A stretch of 16,079 nucleotides of DNA from Lentisphaeria bacterium UBA4640. Lineage in GTDB: Bacteria > Verrucomicrobiota > Lentisphaeria > Victivallales > UBA1829. Made by a program: the position numbers and the translations under genes. Of this stretch, positions 8,701-15,813 are shown piece after piece; the stretch's first letter is position 1, and each line of letters begins with the position of its first letter. The notes beneath the pieces are model-generated. The model was not told where the DNA came from. It saw only the letters and a program-made list of their open reading frames with translations, and searched no databases. The DNA is taken from contig DHMO01000037.1 in NCBI GenBank assembly GCA_002405835.1, positions 1-16,079 of the forward strand, given 5' to 3'.

Positions 8701-11700
8701 GCCGAAGTTCATGCGGAGCGAATCGGAAGCGGCGCTGGCGAATCTGGAAAAGAAGCACGGGTCTGTAGACGAGTTTGTGAAAGAGGAACTCGGATATTCG
8801 ACGCTTGAGGAGATGTACAAGGGTCTTTCGGCGGAGCAGATTGACGGAGTGGCGCTTGCGATCGACAACATCAAGAACGGGGATTCGATTGTCATCGGGG
8901 ATCAGACGGGGATCGGCAAGGGTCGTCAGGCGGCGGCGGTGATGCGTTATGCGAAGCGGCACGGGATTCTTCCGATTTTCGTGACGGAGAAGCCGAAGCT
9001 GTTTTCGGACATGTATTTTGACGGGCTGGACATCGGGGAGCAGTTCAATCCGTTTCTGATCGGGAACGACACGGACAGCAGCGTGATGGACCGAGAGAAC
9101 AACGTGGTCATGAAGGCGATGACGCCGAAGATGCAGAAGGCGTATTTTCCGAAGATGCTTGAGGGGAATCCGAAGGGATTCGACTGTGTTTTCATTACGT
9201 ATTCGCAGGTGAACAAGGGGGGAGAACAGCAGAAGTTTCTGCGGAATCTTCTTGCGACGCGGAACGCGATGCTTGTGCTGGACGAGGCGCACAACGCGTC
9301 CGGCGCGGAATCGAATACGGGCGCGTATTTTCAGGGGCTGCTGAAGCATGAGAATCTGAAGGGGGCGATGTTCCTTTCGGCGACGTATGCGAAGCGTCCG
9401 GACAACATGATTCTGTTTGCGCTGCGGAACGAGCTCGGGAAGATTTTCAACGGGGATCAGCTGGTGAAGGTGATCAGGAAGGGGGGACTTGCGCTTCAAC
9501 AGATCATCAGCCAGGGACTTGCGCAGGCGGGTCAGCTGATCCGTCGCGAGCGTGACTTTACGGGTGTGAAGATGAACATCGGGAACGCGATCCGGACGAC
9601 GGCGGACGTGAAGCGTCAGTACGACGAAGTCGCGGGGGTGATGGCGGACATTGTTCAGTTCAGCGACATCATAGCGGACCGGTTCAAGAAGGAGAATAAA
9701 CGAGCGGGGCGCAAGACGGACGAGTCGATGCGCGCGAACAACTTTTCGAGCATGGTACACAACTACATCGGTCAGCTGCTGTTTGCGACGAAGCTGGACG
9801 CGGCGGCGGATGAAGTGATCAAGTCGTTCAAGGCGGGTCAGAAGCCTGTGATAGCGCTTGCGAACACGCTGGAGACGTTTCTGAAGGAGTATGCGGACGA
9901 GCACGGTGTGAAGACGGGGGACCGGATCGACGTGACGTTCCGGGATGTTCTTCTGAACGCTCTGGAGAAGATGCAGACGGGCCGGATGGAGAACCGGAAC
10001 GGGAAGAGCGAGGAAGTTCCGCTGGTGTTCAACGCGCGGGAACGTGCGATGTTCAACGAGATCAAAGAGCGGATTGAGCGTCTGAACCTGAATCTTCCGG
10101 CGTCGCCGATCGACTATCTGAAAGCGAAGCTGACGGCGGCGGGGCTGCGCGTGGGTGAGATCACGGGTCGCCAGAGCGTCATCAACTACGACGCGAACGG
10201 GGAGAACGGGGTTCTTGCGCAGCGTGACACGCACGAGAAGAACCGGATGGTGAACGACTTCAACAGCGGAGCGCTTGATGCGCTGATACTGAACCGTTCG
10301 GGTTCGACGGGTCTTTCGCTTCACTCTTCGGCGCGGTTCAGGGATCAGAAACAGCGTCATATGTTTGTAGTTCAGGCGGATCTGGACATCAACGTTGTGA
10401 TGCAGATGCTGGGACGCGTTCTGCGTTCGGGCCAGGTGAACAAGCCGGAGTACACGTTTCTTTCGACGGATTTGACGGCGGAACGTCGGGTGACGTCGAT
10501 TCTGCAGAAGAAGTTTGCGTCGCTTTCGGCGAATACGACGGCGAACACGAAGGGTTCGATGAGTTTCGGCGGGTCGGACATTCTGAACAAGTACGGGGAT
10601 CAGGTTGTCGCGGAGTATCTTTCGGAGCATCTGAATCTGGCGGGGCGCGTGGGTCTTTCGCCGGAAGTGAATGCGTCGGGGAAAGTGAAAGCGAAGGAGG
10701 ATCTTGCGCGGTCGTTCACGGGGAAGATGGCGCTGCTTCCGGATGCGATGCAGTCGCGGATTTACGAGGATCTGGATTCGGCGTATGACGAGCTTGTGAC
10801 GCGGATGAAGGCTATCGGGGAATACGATCTTGAGATCACGGAGCAGGACTGGCGCGCGGAGGAGAAGAGTTCGGAGGTATATGAGGGCGGAGACGCGGAC
10901 GGGGGACTGTTCCACAAGCCGCTGATGCTGAAGACGTTCCACACGCGTGAGCGGCGGAGGGTTCCGGACTGGAAAGCGCTTGAGGCGGACCGGAAGAAAC
11001 AGTTCGGGACGAACGACATTATGGAGATGCGTGAGAAACTCCGGAATCAGTTCAAGGAGCAGCGGGACGCGGCGGCGCGGTACTTTGAAGGCAAGCTCAA
11101 GGATTCCGACAGTGCGCCGGGGCTGAACAAGCAGAAGATGGAGGCGCTGAAGAATCTGCGTCAGGCGGAGAACGAGGCGCTGAATCTGATCGGTTATCCG
11201 GTGGTGCTTCGGGGCGGAGACACGGCGTACCGGGGGACGCTTTCGTATGTGGCGTTTTCGCGGGGGAATCCGGGTGCGGCGAGCAACATCAAGTTTTCGT
11301 TTCTGACGGAATCTCCGCTTCGGATGACGGTTCCGTTTTCGCAGTACGGGAAGAAGGCGGAGCAGATTTCGGCGCAGATTCTTCGGGAACGGCTGGAGGA
11401 TATTTTCACGGAATCATCGACGCGGATCATCGAGACGGACCGGAAGGTTTACACGGGGAACCTTCTACGCGGCGTGGACGCGTCGGAGGGGCACGGACGG
11501 ATTGTGAAGTTCACGCTTTCGGACGGGCGGGTGGAAACGGGGGTGGTTCTTCCGCAGGAGTTTTCGATGTCGAGTCTGACGCACGATCCGCGTCGGAAGC
11601 TGAACAGTCTTCAGGAGGTTGAGCGGTATTTTGACGCGGGGAACTGGCGGACGCGGGTGACGGGAGATTTCGGTCTGGAGCTTTCGCGGAACGCGGTTTC

Positions 11701-14700
11701 CGTGGATTCGAAACGGGGATCCGGAGGGAACATTTACCTTGACCCGGATATCCGGGCGATCACGGGGGATTTTTCGCGGCTTGGAAGCCGGATGAAGGCG
11801 TCGCTGAACGAATCGCAGTTCCGGGAGCTGGTTCCGCTTCTGCTGCGGAAGACCCAGCTTTCGGGTGATCTGGAGCTGATGAACAGGCTCCGTGAGAATT
11901 CGGGGGATGTGAAGCTGGACATTTCGGACGGGTCGGACGCGGCCGGACAGGCGAAGTATCCGCGGAACTGGATGGCGGATGAAAATTCCGAAGTTCAGGT
12001 CGTTCAAGTTGAGCACCCATATGCGCTTACGACTTCGATGGCGGAAAATTCTTTGAAGCGGCGCATCCGAGAATACTCCAGAACCCATGAGGGGAAGGCA
12101 TTCGAAGTGAAGAATGCAAAAACCGGAATGACAGCAAGAGTTGATGAACATTCCGCGACAAAAATGCGAAGCGGCAAGGCTGTTGAAAAATCAGACAATC
12201 CGCATATTCATGCGATTGCAATGCTGAACGTGGACAAGCTCTTTGAAAAGGCTTTACTTGGAGTATGCCATAAGGACAGGAAAAACACGGGCGGCATTCT
12301 TCAAATGCACCGCTTCTATGTCGGAATGAGGTATCGCGGAGAGCTTTACGGGGTAAAAATCACCGTAAAAGAACAGCCGGGCTCCAATCATCTTTACAGT
12401 ATTGAAGCCCGTGACATTGAAGTTTTTGAAATAAAAAAACCCGATATGAACAGGGTGTCATACCGGGACATGTCACACCGTCCTCCAGAGGAGAAGAGTG
12501 CGGCTTGGGCTGCACTTAAGCAGATATTACATTTCAGGGACTTCTTTGAGAAGTTTGATCCGCTGAATGATTTGCTTGGCTCCGGGTATAGTATACTCCG
12601 CAACGGCGAAAAAGTCAAGGGGGAATCGGAAGATATTCCGCTTTCGATACAGTCGCCGGAGATTTCGGATGCGGTGACGCGGGGGCTGAAGTGGTTTTCG
12701 CGGGCGGTGAAATACAGCAGGATGAAGGATTCGAACGGGAAGACGGACATCAGCAAGTTTGCGACGCTGTTCCAGACGGTGATGTACTACAGTGAGAAGA
12801 TTCCGGCGTTCAAGAAGATTTTCGATTACGGACAGCGGTATGAGGACGATGTGTTTCATCTGAAGGAGGAGGTGTTCGGAGAGAACGAACAGGACCTTCT
12901 TCGGGTGAAGAATCTGAGCAAGGCGGAGTACGCGAAGTTTGCGAAGTACATCTTCCAGCGGGACGTTGACGCGAGCGGGTATTCGGTGCGTCCGAGCAAG
13001 ACGAAGAAGGGGTGGTTCGAGGTTGTCGATCCGAACGGTCACGGGATCGGGACGGTTGAGAACGAGGCGTCGGCGTGGAACACGGCGTGGGAAGCGGAGG
13101 CGGAGATGCTGAAGCGGAACGGGGAATCGGCGGCGTTTGCGGATGCGGTGCTGGCGTACCGGATTATGAACGCGCGAGTTTACGCGCTGCTGAAGAACAA
13201 GGCGGATGCGCTGAAGGAGGAATACGAGGAGAACGACATTCCGATTTCGGAGGAGCTGACGGACATTTTCACGGAGCTTCAGAAGATGGGCGACCGGAGG
13301 GGTTACTACATGGCGCGAATCCGTCACGGGGAGTACATTCTTGAGGCGAACAAGGAGGGCGAGAATCCGCGTCTTGAGATATTCGACACGATTGCGGGAC
13401 GTGCGGCGCGGGCGGCGACGCTGGAGGTGCAGGGGTACAAGATCGAGTTCCGTCACACGGCGACGCCTTCGAATTCGGTGTTCGAGGATATGGCGCTTGC
13501 GGGGATGAACGACATTTTCACATCGGCGATGGAGCGGGTCACGGAGAAAGCGAAGAAGGATTTTGACGGGTTCGGGCTTCACGGGACGTGGATGGATTAT
13601 CCTCTGAAACGCGGCGGGACGGAGCGTCACTTTGTTGTTCGCGGGTCCGCGGATGCGGCGCAGCGGAAGATTTTTGTTGCGAACGGGGGATATTTCGACC
13701 GGAAGATGAAGGAGTGGCACTTCCCGGCGCCGAAGTGCGGATACGACATAGACAAGGTTCTTCTGGGGAATCTGAATTCGAGTTCGGCGGAGATGCAGGC
13801 GGCGCTTGAGTTCGGGAAAGCGTTTGCGTCGCAGGTATCGGTTCTGATCCATTCGCACGGCTCGCGTTCGAAGAAGATCCGTCGAGACGACCGGAGGGGG
13901 CGCGATGTTTATCTCGGGTACGAGGAGGATCCGCTGCGGGCGCTGGTGATGTCGGCGTCGGCGACGGCGTCGGGCTCGGCGAAGGGTTTGATGGCGCGGC
14001 GGATGATGGAGGCGTTCACGGGACGCGACCTGAAGTGGAAAGATTACATGAAGGAGCACATGCCGGAGGGACTGGACAGTTCATCGGCGGAGTATTACAA
14101 GGAGCTGGCGAAGTGTCACAAGGAGTACGAGAAGGAGGTTGACCGGAGGCGGATTGATTCGGCGAAGCAGCCGGAGGCGTACAAGGACGCGAAGAGCTAC
14201 ATACAGGAGATGCTGCGGAATCAGGAGGCGAGCGAGCGCGTGTTCGGGTTTGTGCGGGGGATAGCGGCGCTGAAGTATCTTTCGCGGATTTCGACGTCGG
14301 TGGTGAACCTGACGACGCTTCTGACGAACGTTCCTGCGGTGTTTCATGCGGAGGGGAAGATTCCGTTCCATTCGACGCTGAAGGGACTGGGGACGGCGGC
14401 GGCGGAGTATGCGCAGTACCGAGCGTTCCGTGATTTCGGCAAGGGGAAGAAGCCATCGACGGAGACGCTGTGGCTGTTCAACGAGATCTCGAGACGCGGA
14501 TGGGAGACGTCGCTTGTGAATCAGGAGGCGACGGGAGTTCTGCGGACGTGGTTCGGGAACGGGTGGAAGTGGGTTGCGGAGAAGATGATGCTGGGGATGG
14601 AGCTAACGGAGCGGTTCAACCGTGCGGTGACGATAGCGGCGGCGTACCGTCAGCTGGTATCGCAGCGCAAAGGCGGGGAGCTGAGCGGAGCGGAGAAGGA

Positions 14701-15712
14701 ATCGTATCTGAAGCAGGCGAAGGAGATGAGCGACAAGGCGCACGGGATTTACGGGAAGACGAACCTTCCGTCGTGGGCGCGTGGAACGTCGGTCGGGGCG
14801 CAGGCGCTGCGGGCGTTCTACGTGTTCAAGCCGTACGGGCACAACTACATGCAGGAGCTTTACAACATCGGGTTCAACCAGAGGGATATGAAGGGATTTG
14901 CATGGATGCTTCTTTCGCCGATGATTCTTGCGGGACCGACGGCGACGGTTGCATGGAATCTGATGCCTGCGGCGGTGCGTGCGGTGTGCGCGGTGTTCGG
15001 GCTTGAGCCTCCGGACGATCCGGAAGAGGCGCTGTACCGATGGGTGGAAGACGAGTTCGGCGGGTATGCGGGACGGGTCAGCCGGTACGGAGCGATCGGG
15101 CTGGCGGGGATCAACATTGCGCCATCGATGTCGATGATGTTCACGCAAGACAGTGTTCCGCGGACGATCTGGGATCTGTTCGGGGCTCCGGGTTCGGCGG
15201 TGAAGGATGTTGCGGAGGGGACGGCGAGTCTTGCGCGCGGGGATGTGCTGAAGGGAGCGGAGGCGCTGTCCCCTGCCCTGCTTTCGGCGCCGATCCGGGC
15301 GTACCGTGAATACAGGGAGGGTGTGACGACGCGTGACAACCAGCCTGTGTTCTACGGGAACGAGGTGTTGAAATCGACGGCGGGGCAGAGTCTGATCCGG
15401 ATGTTCGGGTTCAATCCGGCGGGGATTGCGGAGAAGCGGGACCGTCAGTGGTCGGAGCGGATGACGGCGCGGGAGTATTCGGAGGCGCGGACGGAGATTT
15501 ACGCGCGTCTGCGGAGGTACTATCTGAATCCGAAGCGGACGCAGGCGGATTTTGCGGAGCTGGTGGACATGATCCGTGCGTACAATGCGCGGGTTCGGAG
15601 GAACCGTCCGCAGGGGGTGACGGTGATCACGTCGCGTCAGCTGAGGGCGCTGCGGAAGAGGATGGCGGTTGCGCCGAAGAGCGAGAGGTTGCGGGGGCAA
15701 GTGTCGCCCTGA
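5750..15712 (+). CDS. Giant phage polyvalent protein: zincin - BECR/MuF-C-like - N6-adenine methyltransferase - Strawberry-notch helicase - LPD3-like - LPD38-like (DarB-like antirestriction megaprotein)
   Basis: The 3,320-residue frame has these domains. A zincin with HEFAH at 124-128 and a likely third ligand in AEEFISD (E180/E181). A PBECR/MuF-C-like segment (about 285-467). An N6-adenine methyltransferase with EPTAGNG (591-597) and NPPFG (648-652). A Gly/Asp/Ser/Arg linker (782-913). A Strawberry-notch-type helicase with GDQTGIGKGR (1050-1059), DEAH (1178-1181), SAT (1210-1212) and QMLGRVLR (1552-1559). A beta-rich region (about 1700-2060). An LPD3-like segment (about 2079-2292). A long helical LPD38-like C-terminus with hydrophobic stretches (about 2850-2875, 3053-3085). 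P1 DarB also joins a methyltransferase and such a helicase, and is packaged and injected to block restriction; that role is inferred here. The start is doubtful: the ATG at 5750 has no ribosome site and lies in A/T-rich DNA, so the ATG at 5825 is an alternative. The stop lies in a 24-nt repeat. Confidence 0.93.
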   Translation: MHIKINIPYRCLKGKILTDAELRKEMLSRVEGADGKEDAERTADPATAGVNEALRAKYGDGVSVTRAKGLNKIQEAVKEFFWREFNTEVEFFDTENLKADGFRHGGTIWLNRGGRKPMLFSAFHEFAHKLRTDSPEAFRKLTESVTALADKGKYSKWQTRYNAKYRKAGYAELDEGALAEEFISDVVGSFGAEEDFLKELAGQDKSVLERFLKWIEALREALLGNYKPEARKVIDKELDRVRREVMAALRAAGTDLADKSDGADGKALPRREENATADAAGAGRGETVRLTRVRDITDADFTQPFRSIELPSLPERTLELIGKEAKPVLLKKNILEKNRDHHPDLSPEISRKILQKALYESSVFIQDKPSSKPNYWVLVEVGGKNSLVTIEISETKDAHEIVGWRFAKEKSLEQIKKRAGREGGQVLVTESVNAQGASGLHALSSGTETTIVPEEEKASAGENISSKTRRELAGEVHTIDDYYALVMRNPGLDASAKKDLLKRFALDQKMTLKEAEELLEYTCVQSARAIAADNSLTEREKYNLIVNIYEDMPLLNMRTSTSIENQAYSTPLPLAYMLGRAVLRGAERIYEPTAGNGALVLTAEPGKVHANEIETGRLSALRESGFAVTSHDAAEYVPEEKSDAVIMNPPFGRLKEKREFEGTVLWKLEHLIALNALKTLTPDGRAAMILGAADKLTSKVNKSEKPFLNYLYDHFNIADSFEVSGELYKKQGAAYPVRVIILDGRKEKSDFSDKFSETPVERLSDWSSIYKRLKGVEDEINQRRVSAETGLREDAGSGMASDVAGRRDSEDGAGDGKETAVADRGTDPSVHRREPSGRSEAGDGAGAGGASGTSVRGVGESGGLGGRSASDHGSAVRTEDGGGASGMAGEDGSGRDGGHRSVHAGGGEDVTAPDGAGVEGSKFKVERGDASAPESDKSDESDGSDKKTQESGAGAHAEEAETSEDGLQNRYKPKSHAESLGTMVPKFMRSESEAALANLEKKHGSVDEFVKEELGYSTLEEMYKGLSAEQIDGVALAIDNIKNGDSIVIGDQTGIGKGRQAAAVMRYAKRHGILPIFVTEKPKLFSDMYFDGLDIGEQFNPFLIGNDTDSSVMDRENNVVMKAMTPKMQKAYFPKMLEGNPKGFDCVFITYSQVNKGGEQQKFLRNLLATRNAMLVLDEAHNASGAESNTGAYFQGLLKHENLKGAMFLSATYAKRPDNMILFALRNELGKIFNGDQLVKVIRKGGLALQQIISQGLAQAGQLIRRERDFTGVKMNIGNAIRTTADVKRQYDEVAGVMADIVQFSDIIADRFKKENKRAGRKTDESMRANNFSSMVHNYIGQLLFATKLDAAADEVIKSFKAGQKPVIALANTLETFLKEYADEHGVKTGDRIDVTFRDVLLNALEKMQTGRMENRNGKSEEVPLVFNARERAMFNEIKERIERLNLNLPASPIDYLKAKLTAAGLRVGEITGRQSVINYDANGENGVLAQRDTHEKNRMVNDFNSGALDALILNRSGSTGLSLHSSARFRDQKQRHMFVVQADLDINVVMQMLGRVLRSGQVNKPEYTFLSTDLTAERRVTSILQKKFASLSANTTANTKGSMSFGGSDILNKYGDQVVAEYLSEHLNLAGRVGLSPEVNASGKVKAKEDLARSFTGKMALLPDAMQSRIYEDLDSAYDELVTRMKAIGEYDLEITEQDWRAEEKSSEVYEGGDADGGLFHKPLMLKTFHTRERRRVPDWKALEADRKKQFGTNDIMEMREKLRNQFKEQRDAAARYFEGKLKDSDSAPGLNKQKMEALKNLRQAENEALNLIGYPVVLRGGDTAYRGTLSYVAFSRGNPGAASNIKFSFLTESPLRMTVPFSQYGKKAEQISAQILRERLEDIFTESSTRIIETDRKVYTGNLLRGVDASEGHGRIVKFTLSDGRVETGVVLPQEFSMSSLTHDPRRKLNSLQEVERYFDAGNWRTRVTGDFGLELSRNAVSVDSKRGSGGNIYLDPDIRAITGDFSRLGSRMKASLNESQFRELVPLLLRKTQLSGDLELMNRLRENSGDVKLDISDGSDAAGQAKYPRNWMADENSEVQVVQVEHPYALTTSMAENSLKRRIREYSRTHEGKAFEVKNAKTGMTARVDEHSATKMRSGKAVEKSDNPHIHAIAMLNVDKLFEKALLGVCHKDRKNTGGILQMHRFYVGMRYRGELYGVKITVKEQPGSNHLYSIEARDIEVFEIKKPDMNRVSYRDMSHRPPEEKSAAWAALKQILHFRDFFEKFDPLNDLLGSGYSILRNGEKVKGESEDIPLSIQSPEISDAVTRGLKWFSRAVKYSRMKDSNGKTDISKFATLFQTVMYYSEKIPAFKKIFDYGQRYEDDVFHLKEEVFGENEQDLLRVKNLSKAEYAKFAKYIFQRDVDASGYSVRPSKTKKGWFEVVDPNGHGIGTVENEASAWNTAWEAEAEMLKRNGESAAFADAVLAYRIMNARVYALLKNKADALKEEYEENDIPISEELTDIFTELQKMGDRRGYYMARIRHGEYILEANKEGENPRLEIFDTIAGRAARAATLEVQGYKIEFRHTATPSNSVFEDMALAGMNDIFTSAMERVTEKAKKDFDGFGLHGTWMDYPLKRGGTERHFVVRGSADAAQRKIFVANGGYFDRKMKEWHFPAPKCGYDIDKVLLGNLNSSSAEMQAALEFGKAFASQVSVLIHSHGSRSKKIRRDDRRGRDVYLGYEEDPLRALVMSASATASGSAKGLMARRMMEAFTGRDLKWKDYMKEHMPEGLDSSSAEYYKELAKCHKEYEKEVDRRRIDSAKQPEAYKDAKSYIQEMLRNQEASERVFGFVRGIAALKYLSRISTSVVNLTTLLTNVPAVFHAEGKIPFHSTLKGLGTAAAEYAQYRAFRDFGKGKKPSTETLWLFNEISRRGWETSLVNQEATGVLRTWFGNGWKWVAEKMMLGMELTERFNRAVTIAAAYRQLVSQRKGGELSGAEKESYLKQAKEMSDKAHGIYGKTNLPSWARGTSVGAQALRAFYVFKPYGHNYMQELYNIGFNQRDMKGFAWMLLSPMILAGPTATVAWNLMPAAVRAVCAVFGLEPPDDPEEALYRWVEDEFGGYAGRVSRYGAIGLAGINIAPSMSMMFTQDSVPRTIWDLFGAPGSAVKDVAEGTASLARGDVLKGAEALSPALLSAPIRAYREYREGVTTRDNQPVFYGNEVLKSTAGQSLIRMFGFNPAGIAEKRDRQWSERMTAREYSEARTEIYARLRRYYLNPKRTQADFAELVDMIRAYNARVRRNRPQGVTVITSRQLRALRKRMAVAPKSERLRGQVSP
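5927..6484 (+). other. Domain: zincin metallopeptidase module of the megaprotein
   Basis: This covers residues about 60-245. The core is LFSAFHEFAHKL, giving the HExxH metal site (H124, E125, H128; H124 codon at 6119). A downstream DEGALAEEFISDVVG has paired glutamates placed like the third ligand of gluzincins. A long helical tail follows (FLKWIEALREALLG). Zincins of this kind (MPTase-PolyVal) are known parts of phage polyvalent proteins, where they may clip host or phage proteins after injection. All visible ligands are intact. The substrate is unknown. Confidence 0.75.
6511..6544 (+). repeat. 9-nt GGAC repeat array, seam 1
   Basis: GGAC recurs at 6511, 6520, 6529 and 6538, an exact 9-nt period (GGACCTGGC, GGACAAGTC, GGACGGGGC, GGACGGG). 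It encodes a TDLADKSDGADG linker. It lies between the zincin module and the compositionally foreign BECR/MuF-C-like segment. The same unit recurs at 8554, 11917 and 15879. Confidence 0.85.
6602..7150 (+). other. Foreign-style insert 1: PBECR/MuF-C-like nuclease or toxin-like module
   Basis: This covers residues about 285-467. Around 6602 the codon style changes from the G-rich GCG/ACG/CTG/CGG pattern to a mixed, A/T-richer one (ATA, TTA, CAA, AGA, GAA), and reverts around 7150. The protein part (LPERTLELIGKEAKPVLLKK, then ILEKNRDHHPDLSPEI, a SSVFIQD block and WVLVEVGG) resembles the C-terminal domains of phage MuF-type proteins, grouped with barnase-EndoU-ColicinE5/D-RelE (BECR) folds. Those are predicted RNases used as effectors. 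No catalytic set can be assigned by eye. The segment looks like a separately acquired module spliced in frame. Confidence 0.6.
7079..7113 (+). repeat. 11-bp perfect inverted repeat at the 3' end of insert 1
   Basis: TCTTCCGGTAC (7079-7089) and GTACCGGAAGA (7103-7113) are exact reverse complements around a 13-nt loop. The hairpin lies within the coding frame (SSGTETTIVPEE), about 40 nt before the codon style reverts to that of the megagene. No T-run follows on either strand, so it is not a working terminator as it stands. It could be a remnant terminator of the donor gene or a recombination relic. Confidence 0.7.
7427..8074 (+). other. Domain: N6-adenine DNA methyltransferase module
   Basis: This covers residues about 560-775. 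The order TSIENQAYSTPLPLAYMLGR, then IYEPTAGNGALVLTA (SAM-binding motif I), NEIE (motif II-like acidic end), and VIMNPPFGRL (motif IV, NPPF) is that of class I N6-adenine methyltransferases of the type I-like group. All core residues are present, so it is probably active. In a phage polyvalent protein it would modify phage DNA against host restriction. Its coding sequence runs without a stop into the nested gene at 8082. Confidence 0.88.
8082..8480 (+). CDS. Small acidic protein nested inside the megagene in another frame (unknown function)
   Basis: The 132-codon ORF starts with ATG at 8082, with AGGAG (8071-8075) 6 nt upstream, and ends in TAA (8478-8480). A longer TTG start at 8076 overlaps the ribosome site and is less likely. 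The protein begins MKLINDGYLLKLDCGK. It has six tryptophans and a natural residue mix, is rich in Glu/Asp, and shows helical stretches such as MEKKLRWLIGELIRQYIEE. I recognise no family. The megaprotein frame across the same bases gives residues 782-913, nearly free of aromatic residues and full of Gly, Asp, Ser and Arg, which is what an out-of-frame reading of this codon style would give. So this frame is probably the selected one here. Its position between methyltransferase and helicase suggests a partner or DNA-mimic-type accessory, but that is a guess. Confidence 0.8.
   Translation: MKLINDGYLLKLDCGKTRDQVWLPMWPGEEIPKTEREMEKKLRWLIGELIRQYIEENRPGEVKRVMELAQEEHPELPYEGWENQADWADEALLITDLRYGLRTAAEHPEWLEKMDPGEMEDIDLYTLVAERM
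8501..8528 (+). repeat. Heptanucleotide repeat GTTSAAN x4
   Basis: Four consecutive 7-mers (GTTGAAG, GTTCAAA, GTTCAAG, GTTGAAC) run without gaps. They start 21 nt after the stop codon of the nested gene and 26 nt before 9-nt array 2. In the megaprotein frame they encode EGSKFKVE. This is simple-repeat filler at the junction between the nested gene and the helicase module. Confidence 0.8.
8554..8585 (+). repeat. 9-nt GGAC repeat array, seam 2
   Basis: GGAC recurs at 8554, 8563, 8572 and 8581, an exact 9-nt period (GGACAAGTC, GGACGAATC, GGACGGGTC, GGACAAAAA). It encodes DKSDESDGSDK and precedes the helicase module, which starts at about 8642. Confidence 0.85.
8642..10669 (+). other. Domain: Strawberry-notch-type superfamily 2 helicase
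   Basis: This covers residues about 965-1640. The order is Y-x-P start (NRYKPKSHAESLGTMVPKFM), AEQIDGVALAI (Q-motif position), Walker A variant GDQTGIGKGRQ, DEAH in MLVLDEAHNASG, SAT motif III in MFLSATYAK, then the C-terminal lobe with ALILNRSGSTGLSLHSS and MQMLGRVLRSGQ (motif VI arginines 1556 and 1559). The GxGKGRQ form of Walker A is typical of the Strawberry-notch AAA/helicase pair (AAA_34 and Helicase_C_4). Every motif is intact. No ribosome site precedes any start codon between 8480 and the domain, so it is most likely made as part of the megaprotein. Confidence 0.88.
11917..11948 (+). repeat. 9-nt GGAC repeat array, seam 3
   Basis: GGAC recurs at 11917, 11926 and 11935 at a 9-nt period, with a further copy at 11945 (10 nt on). 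It encodes LDISDGSDAAGQ. It ends about 35 nt before the second compositionally foreign segment. Confidence 0.75.
11984..12625 (+). other. Foreign-style insert 2: LPD3/BECR-like module
   Basis: This covers residues about 2079-2292. The codon style again changes to A/T-richer, mixed codons and returns to the GCG/ACG/CTG style from about 12625. The protein contains EHSATKMRSGKAVEKSDNP, then LFEKALLGVCHKDRKN, LQMHRFYVGMRY and LYGVKITVKEQPGSNHLY. This order (a lone Ser/Lys-rich loop, an 'F.kA.....hkD.kn' helix and a 'fyv.m.y.g.lY.VKitVke' strand pair) resembles the large polyvalent protein-associated domain LPD3, predicted to belong to the BECR toxin/nuclease folds. Function is not established. 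A short palindrome (GTATAGTATAC, 12586-12596) lies near its 3' edge. Confidence 0.6.
12626..15712 (+). other. Region: C-terminal LPD38-like structural/ejection part of the megaprotein
   Basis: This covers residues about 2293-3320. It is mainly helical and carries the late block NLTTLLTNVPAVFHAEG, RRGWETSLVNQEATG, MELTERFNRAVTIAAAYRQL and LRAFYVFKPYGHNYMQEL, then a hydrophobic stretch (LLSPMILAGPTATVAWNLMP) and a small-residue-rich segment. I match this to the LPD38-type region found at the C-terminus of many phage polyvalent proteins. It may serve in virion packaging or membrane passage on ejection; that is inference. The middle part (about 2300-2840) matches nothing I recognise. Confidence 0.6.
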
Positions 15713-15768
15713 CGGGCTCGGCAAGTGTCGCCCTGACGGGCTCGGCAAGTGTCGCCCTGACGGGCTCG
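15697..15768 (+). repeat. 24-nt tandem repeat, three identical copies
   Basis: The unit GCAAGTGTCGCCCTGACGGG plus CTCG occurs three times without a single difference (15697-15720, 15721-15744, 15745-15768). Each unit holds GCCC-TGAC-GGGC, a small hairpin. Because 24 is a multiple of three, each copy puts a TGA in the megagene frame. The first of these (15710-15712) is the actual stop codon. In another frame the array reads as ASVALTGS repeats. Perfect identity points to recent expansion or insertion. Confidence 0.95.
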
Positions 15769-15813
15769 AAAGAGGCGAGCGCCGGAGGGCGCTGTGGAGG
15801 CGGCTGGCGCCGC

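Noticed and set aside
8510..10942. 810-codon open frame on the minus strand
   Set aside because: It lies exactly opposite the helicase module, whose motifs are intact. The product is Arg/His/Leu-rich without domains, and the openness is explained by codon bias.
12527..14059. 510-codon open frame on the minus strand
   Set aside because: Shadow of the megagene C-terminal part; Arg-rich low-information protein with no ribosome site or motif seen.
15697..15768. CRISPR-like array
   Set aside because: The 24-nt units are directly joined with no spacers, so this is a simple tandem repeat.
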